NCBI RefSeq assembly: GCF_003008535.1
Contig: NZ_CP027666.1
Location: forward strand, 682,001-746,000
Length of the DNA: 64,000 bases
Source of the DNA: Ottowia oryzae
GTDB taxonomy: Bacteria > Pseudomonadota > Gammaproteobacteria > Burkholderiales > Burkholderiaceae_C
Reading direction: 5' to 3'
Position numbers and translations under genes: made by a program. Every line of letters starts with the position of its first letter. Positions within the stretch are counted from its first letter, which is position 1. Positions 57,975 to 64,000 of this stretch are shown here, in pieces. The notes below the pieces were generated by a model, which was given only the letters and a program-made list of their open reading frames with translations, did no database searches and had not been told where the DNA came from.

Positions 57975-58465
57975 CGGAACGGTATCTTTCGGTCGTTCCA
58001 GTAGTCGGCCGCATCGCGGAAGATGTCCAGCAGCTGCTCGCGCGCTTCCTTGTCGAACTTGGCCGTGGCCGGGATCTGCTCCAGCACCACGATGAAGCCG
58101 GGTTGCGGCCCGCTTTTGTGCAGCGGATCGGTCATGCTGTCGTACAGCGCGTCGAAGTTCTTGCCGAAATGCGGCGGGAACGTGAACTGCGCGGCAATCA
58201 TGTCCAGCACGTCCTGCTTGGTTTGCGCCGCCGCCAGGTTGGCGTACAGGAAGTGCTGGCCCAACGAGGCCGCCGCATCCTGTAGGTCATGCACGCGAAA
58301 TGCCCGGATCGACTGAACGATGTTGGTGCGAACGCCCTTGAAAATCGATTCAGGCGGGGGACGAAGTGGTTGATCCATCTCCGCAGCTTTCTGTGAAGTC
58401 AATGATTCGGGGGTAGCCCCCAGCGGCTGCGCTGGCACGGGCTGAAAGTCTTCAAGCGATTTCAT
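57953..58465 (-). CDS. Barstar-family RNase inhibitor with N-terminal extension
   Basis: A 170-residue protein whose last 90 residues match barstar: FTFPPHFGKNFDALYDSMTD, GFIVVLEQIP and YWNDRKIPFRCFYSFL. Barstar blocks the barnase active site with acidic residues from this helix. The first 75 residues (MKSLEDFQPVPAQPLGATPE onward) are an extra, mostly unstructured region. Its ATG overlaps the stop of the barnase-like gene (ATGA), so the inhibitor is translated from the same message. Confidence 0.88.
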   Translation of the reverse strand: MKSLEDFQPVPAQPLGATPESLTSQKAAEMDQPLRPPPESIFKGVRTNIVQSIRAFRVHDLQDAAASLGQHFLYANLAAAQTKQDVLDMIAAQFTFPPHFGKNFDALYDSMTDPLHKSGPQPGFIVVLEQIPATAKFDKEAREQLLDIFRDAADYWNDRKIPFRCFYSFL

Positions 58466-58869
58466 GGCACGATCATCCTGAAACTCGAGTAGTGGTCGCT
58501 TGTGTAGTAGCAGACATCGGGAATCTTGACGCGAACGCCACCGCATACAATACGGCGTGCGCCACGGTCACGGCTGCCGGGGGTCTCGACGGTGTATTCG
58601 CGGTAGTAGCCCCGCCGCTCACGCGGCAACAGGCGTTCGCGGTTGCCGAACACCGATCCGTCCTTGTCGTGAGGAAACGGACCGCCTTGCAGAATCAGCA
58701 AGTACGTTTGCTGGCCTTGCCTTGGCAAATCCGCTGCTGCGATGCTGTTTTCAGGTGGTCCTGAAAACAGCCCTCGCGCGTGCGCCATGTCCGCCTGGGA
58801 CGCGGCGCCCACCGCCAACGACACTGTCAAGAGCGACTGTGCAACTCGCAATGCCGCTGTTCGCCACAT
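58462..58869 (-). CDS. Secreted barnase-like ribonuclease
   Basis: A 135-residue RNase of the barnase/N1-T1 family with signal peptide (ALRVAQSLLTVSLAVGAASQ). Catalytic residues are all visible: Glu in GYYREYTVETPG, Arg in DRGARRIVCG and His in YYTSDHYSSF, with the substrate-binding GGPFP and NRERLLP segments. A Cys pair in the C-terminal third (RRIVCGG, PDVCYYT) may form a disulfide. AAAGG precedes the ATG at 58869. Coupled to the barstar gene. Confidence 0.9.
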   Translation of the reverse strand: MWRTAALRVAQSLLTVSLAVGAASQADMAHARGLFSGPPENSIAAADLPRQGQQTYLLILQGGPFPHDKDGSVFGNRERLLPRERRGYYREYTVETPGSRDRGARRIVCGGVRVKIPDVCYYTSDHYSSFRMIVP

Positions 58870-58944
58870 GAAAAACACCTTTCGGAAGCCTCCGGGTTAC
58901 CCGAAAATTCCAAGGCCCTAGTGTGACGCAACGGCAACAAAAAT

Positions 58945-58973
58945 GCAAGCCGCTGCCTAAAGTTTAGGCAGCG
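58945..58973 (-). terminator. Terminator-like perfect palindrome after maeB
   Basis: CGCTGCCTAAA and TTTAGGCAGCG form a perfect 11-bp palindrome with one central base at 58951-58973; on the minus strand it is followed by GCTTGCATTTTTG. It lies 34 bp after the maeB stop. Confidence 0.65.
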
Positions 58974-59006
58974 GGCGGGGCGGATAAGACGACGATATGT
59001 AAGTAA

Positions 59007-61322
59007 TTACTCGTCTTGTACCGTTATTGCATTGGCGTCCGCCACAGTCAGGGCGGTCATATTGACAATGCGACGAACGGTGGTGCTGGCGGTCAGGATG
59101 TGCACCGGCTTGGCGGCGCCCAGCAGGATGGGGCCGATGGCGATGTTGCCGCCGGCGGCCACTTTGAGCAGGTTGTAGGCGATGTTGGCCGCGTCGATGT
59201 TGGGCAGCACCAGCAGGTTGGCGTCGCCGACCAGGGGGCTGTCGGGCATGACCGTGCGGCGCTGATCGCCATCCAGCGCCACATCGCCGTGCATTTCGCC
59301 GTCCACTTCCAGCCAGGGCGCGCGGTCCTGGATCAGCGCCAGCGCTTCGCGCATCTTGACGGCGCTGGGCTGGTTGGATGAACCAAAGTTGGAGTGCGAC
59401 AGCAGCGCCGCCTTGGGCTTGAAGCCAAAGCGCTGCATTTCGCGCGCCGCCATGACGGTGATCTCGGCGATCTGATCGGCCGTGGGGTCGTAGTTGATGT
59501 GCGTGTCCACCATGAACACCTGGCGGCCCGGCAGCAGCAGGCCATTCATCGCGGCGTAGGTTTGCACGCCCGGCTTTTTGCCGATCACCTGGTCGATGTA
59601 GCCCAGGTGCATCTGGTTGGTGCCCCAGGTGCCGCAGATCAGGCCGTCCACGTCGCCCGAGCGCAGCAGCATGGCGCCGATCAGCGCCAGGCGGCGGCGC
59701 ATCTCGATCTTGGCCATGGGCACGGTGATGCCCTTGCGCTTGGTCAGCTCATGGTAGGTCTGCCAGAAGCCGCGGTAGCGGTGATCGTCCTCGACGTTGA
59801 CCACGTCGTAGTCCACACCTTCGCGCAGGCGCAGGCCAAACTTCTGCACACGCTGGGCAATGATGGCGGGGCGGCCGATCAGCGTGGGGCGCGCGATCTG
59901 GTCGTCCACCACGATCTGCGCGGCGCGCAGCACGCGCTCTTCTTCGCCCTCGGCGTAGGCCACGCGCTTTTTCTCCGCCGTGCGGGCGGCGTCGATGATC
60001 GGCTTCATCGTCGTGCCCGAGGCGTACACGAAGGTCTGCAGCTTGTCGCGGTAGGCGTCCAGATCGGCGATGGGGCGTGCCGCCACGCCGCTGCGCGCGG
60101 CGGCGTCGGCGACGGCCGGGGCGATCATCGTCATCAGCCGCGGGTCGAAAGGCTTCGGAATCAGGTATTCCGGCCCAAAAGTCAGCTGCTCGCCCACATA
60201 GGCGCGCGCCACCACTTCGCTTTGCTCTGCCTGCGCCAGCTCAGCGATGGCGTGCACGGCCGCGATTTCCATCTCATTGGTGATGGTCGTCGCGCCACAG
60301 TCCAGCGCGCCGCGGAAGATGTACGGAAAGCACAGAACGTTGTTGACCTGGTTCGGGTAGTCGGTGCGGCCCGTGGCCATCACCGCGTCCTGGCGCACCG
60401 ACTTGACCTCGTCGGGCAGGATCTCCGGGTTGGGGTTCGCCAGCGCCAGGATCAGCGGGCGATCGGCCATGCGCGCCACCATCTCAGGCTTGAGCACGCC
60501 CGCGGCCGACAGGCCCAGGAAGACGTCCGCCCCGTCGATCACTTCGCCCAGCGTGCGCTTGTCGGTTTTCTGCGCGTAGATGGTCTTGTCCGGGTCCATC
60601 AACTCGGTGCGGCCTTCGTAGACCAGCCCCTTGATGTCGGTCACCCAGACGTTTTCGCGCTTGATGCCCAGCTTCACCAGCAGGCCGGTGCACGCCAGCG
60701 CCGCTGCGCCCGCGCCCGACACCACCATCTTCACCTCGTCGATCTTCTTGCCGACGACCTTCAGGCCGTTGACCACCGCCGCGCCCACCACGATGGCTGT
60801 GCCGTGCTGGTCGTCGTGGAACACCGGAATCTTCATGCGCGAACGCAGCTCGCGCTCAACGATGAAGCACTCGGGCGCCTTGATGTCTTCCAGGTTGATG
60901 GCTCCGAAGGTGGGCTCCAGCGCCGCGATGATCTCCACCAGCTTGTGCGGGTCCTTCTCGTTGATCTCGATGTCGAACACGTCGATGCCCGAGAACTTCT
61001 TGAACAGCACCGCCTTGCCTTCCATCACAGGCTTGCCGGCCAGCGCGCCGATGTCGCCCAGGCCCAGCACGGCGGTGCCGTTGGTGATCACGCCGACCAG
61101 GTTGCCGCGCGCCGTGTACTTGAAGGCGGCGGCCGGGTCGGCCACGATTTCCTCGCACGGCGCCGCCACGCCCGGGCTGTACGCCAGCGACAGATCGTGC
61201 TGGTTCACCATCTGCTTGGTCGCCTGGGTGGCGAGCTTGCCGGGGATCGGGAACTCGTGATAGTCCAGTGCGGCGCGGCGCAGGGCGGCGCGTTTTTCGG
61301 CAAGTTCTTCGGGGGTGGGCAT
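59007..61322 (-). CDS. maeB: NADP-dependent malic enzyme, MaeB type (malic enzyme-phosphotransacetylase fusion)
   Basis: A 771-residue protein. Residues 1-430 are malic enzyme: [46 protein letters not shown] and [20 protein letters not shown] for NADP. Residues about 440-771 are a phosphotransacetylase-like domain ([36 protein letters not shown]), which in MaeB senses acetyl-CoA rather than catalysing. It converts malate to pyruvate with NADPH formation. GGAG precedes the ATG at 61322. Confidence 0.95.
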   Translation of the reverse strand: MPTPEELAEKRAALRRAALDYHEFPIPGKLATQATKQMVNQHDLSLAYSPGVAAPCEEIVADPAAAFKYTARGNLVGVITNGTAVLGLGDIGALAGKPVMEGKAVLFKKFSGIDVFDIEINEKDPHKLVEIIAALEPTFGAINLEDIKAPECFIVERELRSRMKIPVFHDDQHGTAIVVGAAVVNGLKVVGKKIDEVKMVVSGAGAAALACTGLLVKLGIKRENVWVTDIKGLVYEGRTELMDPDKTIYAQKTDKRTLGEVIDGADVFLGLSAAGVLKPEMVARMADRPLILALANPNPEILPDEVKSVRQDAVMATGRTDYPNQVNNVLCFPYIFRGALDCGATTITNEMEIAAVHAIAELAQAEQSEVVARAYVGEQLTFGPEYLIPKPFDPRLMTMIAPAVADAAARSGVAARPIADLDAYRDKLQTFVYASGTTMKPIIDAARTAEKKRVAYAEGEEERVLRAAQIVVDDQIARPTLIGRPAIIAQRVQKFGLRLREGVDYDVVNVEDDHRYRGFWQTYHELTKRKGITVPMAKIEMRRRLALIGAMLLRSGDVDGLICGTWGTNQMHLGYIDQVIGKKPGVQTYAAMNGLLLPGRQVFMVDTHINYDPTADQIAEITVMAAREMQRFGFKPKAALLSHSNFGSSNQPSAVKMREALALIQDRAPWLEVDGEMHGDVALDGDQRRTVMPDSPLVGDANLLVLPNIDAANIAYNLLKVAAGGNIAIGPILLGAAKPVHILTASTTVRRIVNMTALTVADANAITVQDE

Positions 61323-61540
61323 GGGAGGATCTCCTCGGGCAGCTTGGCGCTGCGCGTTCGTACGTTGGGGCGAAAGATGATAAGACAGCGTGCCGCAGCG
61401 CTTTCGCCGGCCCCGGCGGCGGGGTGGTGAGGGGCGCGGCGGCGGCGCCGGGCCACCCTTGCCGTAGCGGTGGTGTGGACACGGGCCGCCCTTATCATCG
61501 CCTCACGCCGGCCCCGGCGGGTTCACCAGGAGACACTGCC

Positions 61541-62596
61541 ATGGCACTGATGGATTTCATCAAGAAGCAATTTATCGACGTCCTCCAGTGGACGGAGGAC
61601 GACAACGGCACGCTGGCCTGGCGCTACCCCATGGCAGACATGGAAATCCAGAACGGTGCGCGGCTGGTGGTGCGCGAATCGCAGATGGCGATGTTCGTCA
61701 ACGAAGGCCAGGTGGCCGACGTGTTCGGCCCCGGCACCTACCGCCTGACCACGCAGACGCTGCCGCTGCTGACCAACCTGAAAAACTGGGACAAGCTGTT
61801 TGAGTCGCCCTTCAAAAGCGACGTGTACTTCTTCAGCACGCGCCAGCAGATCGACCAGAAGTGGGGCACGCCCCAACCGATCACCATCCGCGACAAAGAA
61901 TTCGGCGCCGTGCGCCTGCGCGCCTTTGGCAACTACGCCTACCGGCTGGCCGACCCGAAGAAATTCCACACCGAGATCTCCGGCACGCGCGAGCGCTACA
62001 CCGTGGCCGAGCTGGACGGCCAGCTGCGCGGCCTGGTGATGCAGCAGATCAGCGTGGCCATTGCGCAAAGCAGCATCCCTTTCCTGGACCTGGCCGCCAA
62101 CCAGCTGCTGTTCGCCCAGGCGCTGACGCAGGCGCTGGCGCCCGCCATGGAGGCCTACGGCCTGAAGCTGGAAGGCATGACGGTGCAAAGCATCTCGCTG
62201 CCCGACGAGCTGCAAAAAGTGCTCGATCAAAAGATCGGCATGGGCATGGTCGGCGGCGACATGGGCAAGCTGATGCAGTACCAGACCGCGCAGGCCATCC
62301 CCAAGATGGCCGAGGGCGTGGGCGCCGGTGGCGATGCTGGTGGCCTGGCCGGTGCCGGCCTGGGCATGGGCGCAGGCGTGGCGATGGGGCAAATCCTCGC
62401 GCAGAACATGCAGACGGCCCTACAGGGCGCCGCCCCGGCGGCCGGGGGTGCAGCGCCGGCAGCGGCACCCGTCGGCGTCAAGCCCGAGGACGTGATGGCC
62501 ACGCTGGAAAAGCTGGGCGAGCTGAAGACCAAGGGCATCCTGACGCAGGAAGAGTTCGACGCCAAGAAGGCCGAGCTGCTGAAAAAGTTGGTCTGA
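61541..62596 (+). CDS. SPFH-domain protein with C-terminal SHOCT
   Basis: A 351-residue protein of the YdjI/virion-core-protein type SPFH family: N-terminal FIKKQFIDVLQWTEDDNGTL, RESQMAMFVNEGQVADVFGP, and the FGNYAYRLADPKKFHTEISG block. A Gly/Ala-rich linker (about 265-315) leads to a SHOCT-type helix pair (KLGELKTKGILTQEEFDAKK). No TM helix, so probably membrane-peripheral. AGGAG precedes the ATG. The next gene is a DUF4178 protein, a pairing seen in other bacteria. Confidence 0.88.
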   Translation: MALMDFIKKQFIDVLQWTEDDNGTLAWRYPMADMEIQNGARLVVRESQMAMFVNEGQVADVFGPGTYRLTTQTLPLLTNLKNWDKLFESPFKSDVYFFSTRQQIDQKWGTPQPITIRDKEFGAVRLRAFGNYAYRLADPKKFHTEISGTRERYTVAELDGQLRGLVMQQISVAIAQSSIPFLDLAANQLLFAQALTQALAPAMEAYGLKLEGMTVQSISLPDELQKVLDQKIGMGMVGGDMGKLMQYQTAQAIPKMAEGVGAGGDAGGLAGAGLGMGAGVAMGQILAQNMQTALQGAAPAAGGAAPAAAPVGVKPEDVMATLEKLGELKTKGILTQEEFDAKKAELLKKLV

Positions 62597-62600
62597 AACT

Positions 62601-62648
62601 ATGATTTTGATAGCTGCCAGCGCTGGTGGGTAGTGCGCTGGCGGCCTG
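62601..62648. repeat. Dispersed hairpin repeat, copy 16
   Basis: ATGATTTTGATAGCTGCCAG, CGCTGGTGGGTAGT, GCGCTGGCGGCC. Between the SPFH gene and the DUF4178 gene. Confidence 0.8.
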
Positions 62649-62687
62649 AAAAGCTTGTAAACCGCAGTCCCTGAATACGCACCGTGC

Positions 62688-64000
62688 ATGGCTGACCCCG
62701 TCGCCCAGCGCGTCTACCGCGCGCCCTGCCCAGGCTGCGGCGCGCCGGTGGTCTTTCAAAGCGCGCAGGCCACCCACGCCGTGTGCGCCTACTGCCACAG
62801 CATGGTGGTGCGCAGCGGCGAGGCGCTGCAGCGCGTGGGCCGCGTGGCAGAGCTGTTCGACGACCACAGCCCGCTGCAAATCGGCGCTGCAGGCCGCATC
62901 ACGCTGGATGGCAGCGCCCAGCCTTTCACCCTGATCGGCCGCGTTCAGTACCTGGGCGATGCCGGCCGCTGGACCGAATGGACGGCCCTGCTGCCGGGCG
63001 GCAGCACCGGTACGCTGAGCGAAGACAACGGCGCCTACGTTTTCACCCGCCCGGTGGATGCGCCGCAACCCCTGCCCGCCGCGGGGCAGTTCACCGTGGG
63101 CGCCAACGCGGTGCTGGGCGGCAAGGCGTACAGCGTGGCCGCCAACCTGCGCGTGCAGGTGGTGTCGGCCGAAGGCGAGCTGCCCAACCGCCCCTCGCTG
63201 GAGCGCCCGTCGCAAGTGGTGGAGCTGCGCAGCGCCGACGGCGAAGTGCTGGCCATCGACTACGCCACCGACCCGCCCCAAGCCCAGCGCGGGCGCGCCG
63301 TGCAGCTGCCCGAGCTGGCCCTGTCCGGCCTGAAAACCGAATCGGCCAGCGATGACCGTGGCGTGCGCCAGTTCAGCTGCCCGAACTGCGGCTCGCCCAT
63401 CTCGGTGCAATTGGCCAGCACGCGGGGCGTGACGTGCCCGCAGTGCCACCACGTGATCGACCTGAGCAGCGGGATCGGCGGCGAGCTGAAGCACGCGCGC
63501 CAGGCGCAGCGGGTCACGCCCGTGCTGGCGCTGGGCAGCACCGGCCGCTTTCAGGGCGAAAGCTGGCAACTGGTGGGCTTTCAGCGCCGCAGCGGCAGCA
63601 TCGACGGCGAGGCCTTCAGCTGGGACGAATACCTGCTGTACCAGGCGCAGCGCGGCTTTCAGTTTCTGGTGGACGCCAGCGACGGCTGGAGCCTGGTGCG
63701 CCCCACCACCGGCGCGCCGGACTACACGCCCGGCGCCAGCACCGCGCGCTACCTGGGCCAGACGTACCGGCGCACCGACGCCTACGCCGCGCGCACCGAC
63801 TACGTTGAAGGCGAGTTCTATTGGCCCGTGCAAGTGGGCGACCGCACGGCCAACACCGACTTCACCGCCGCCGGCGGCAACGGCGTGCTTTCGCGCGAGC
63901 AGAGCGGCAACGAAGTCACCTGGTCGCACGGCGAAAAGCTGCCCGCCGCGCAAGTCAAGCAGGCCTTTGGCCTGGGCACCGAGCTGGCGCGCAGCGGCCG
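62688..64000 (+). CDS. DUF4178 protein with two zinc-ribbon motifs, 3' truncated by window edge
   Basis: An ATG at 62688 opens a frame that runs without a stop to the end of the window (437 residues visible). A first zinc ribbon (CPGCGAPVVF, CAYCHSMVV) is followed by a DUF4178-like beta-rich stretch (LDGSAQPFTLIGRVQYLGDA). A second ribbon near residue 230 (CPNCGSPISV, CPQCHHVIDL) is followed by another such stretch (GSTGRFQGESWQLVGFQRRS, WDEYLLYQAQRGFQFLVDA). The duplicated ribbon-DUF4178 layout suggests internal repetition. It follows the SPFH gene and probably works with it; function unknown. Confidence 0.85.
   Translation, partial: MADPVAQRVYRAPCPGCGAPVVFQSAQATHAVCAYCHSMVVRSGEALQRVGRVAELFDDHSPLQIGAAGRITLDGSAQPFTLIGRVQYLGDAGRWTEWTALLPGGSTGTLSEDNGAYVFTRPVDAPQPLPAAGQFTVGANAVLGGKAYSVAANLRVQVVSAEGELPNRPSLERPSQVVELRSADGEVLAIDYATDPPQAQRGRAVQLPELALSGLKTESASDDRGVRQFSCPNCGSPISVQLASTRGVTCPQCHHVIDLSSGIGGELKHARQAQRVTPVLALGSTGRFQGESWQLVGFQRRSGSIDGEAFSWDEYLLYQAQRGFQFLVDASDGWSLVRPTTGAPDYTPGASTARYLGQTYRRTDAYAARTDYVEGEFYWPVQVGDRTANTDFTAAGGNGVLSREQSGNEVTWSHGEKLPAAQVKQAFGLGTELARSG

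Overview
The window is GC-rich, densely coded DNA from a betaproteobacterium, most likely a member of the Comamonadaceae (Burkholderiales). The evidence is the gene families present (quinoprotein dehydrogenase cluster, CreC/CreD, bifunctional PutA with an Lrp-type regulator, fused MaeB malic enzyme, NnrU, LrgAB) and a dispersed intergenic hairpin repeat of a kind I associate from memory with that family. Genus and species cannot be read from the sequence.

Left block (1-8157): a quinoprotein module. A partial cytochrome b561 is followed by a Ca-type PQQ alcohol dehydrogenase, a secreted pentapeptide-repeat protein, a PedF-like cytochrome c-550, an orphan PqqD, a monoheme cytochrome c and a Tat-exported FccB-like flavoprotein. 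Facing it are a SoxY-SoxZ fusion carrier, a metallo-beta-lactamase-fold partner, a small cytochrome c and a coupled Sel1-like small protein. This block lacks the hairpin repeat and may have been acquired.

Second block (8431-21628): sensor kinase CreC without its regulator gene beside it, a probable SOS-controlled repair pair (radical SAM protein plus DUF4130-UdgX) behind a LexA box, and CreD. CreD diverges from an operon that encodes a VIT/vWA surface protein with a PEP-CTERM-like tail, a dedicated exosortase, a partner protein and a GT51 transglycosylase. The divergent region holds three TTCAC repeats at CreB-tag spacing.

Third block (21629-22657): AT-richer DNA carrying two gene cassettes, each followed by an attC-like hairpin. 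This looks like a small cassette cluster without an integrase. The first cassette encodes a two-TM protein that resembles the TRADD-N-associated membrane domain.

Fourth block (22857-42542): mostly housekeeping genes: a DUF4124 protein, a second IF-1, DAHP synthase, an amino-acid binding protein, a ferredoxin, a DUF2817 hydrolase, acylphosphatase, NnrU, a LysM protein with an adjacent lipoprotein paralogue, arginase, a P-loop kinase gene broken by a TGA, and Lrp/PutA. 

Right block (42819-64000): a polymorphic nuclease toxin followed by three tandem YezG-like immunity genes, MarC, an aminotransferase, CutA, a flavin halogenase-like protein, a ferric-reductase-like flavoprotein, LrgAB, a LysR/MFS pair, GNAT, GlcD, a PsiF-like protein, a barnase/barstar operon, MaeB, an SPFH-SHOCT protein and a DUF4178 protein that runs off the end. 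More than a dozen copies of the hairpin repeat lie between genes, and a few appear to lie inside coding sequence.
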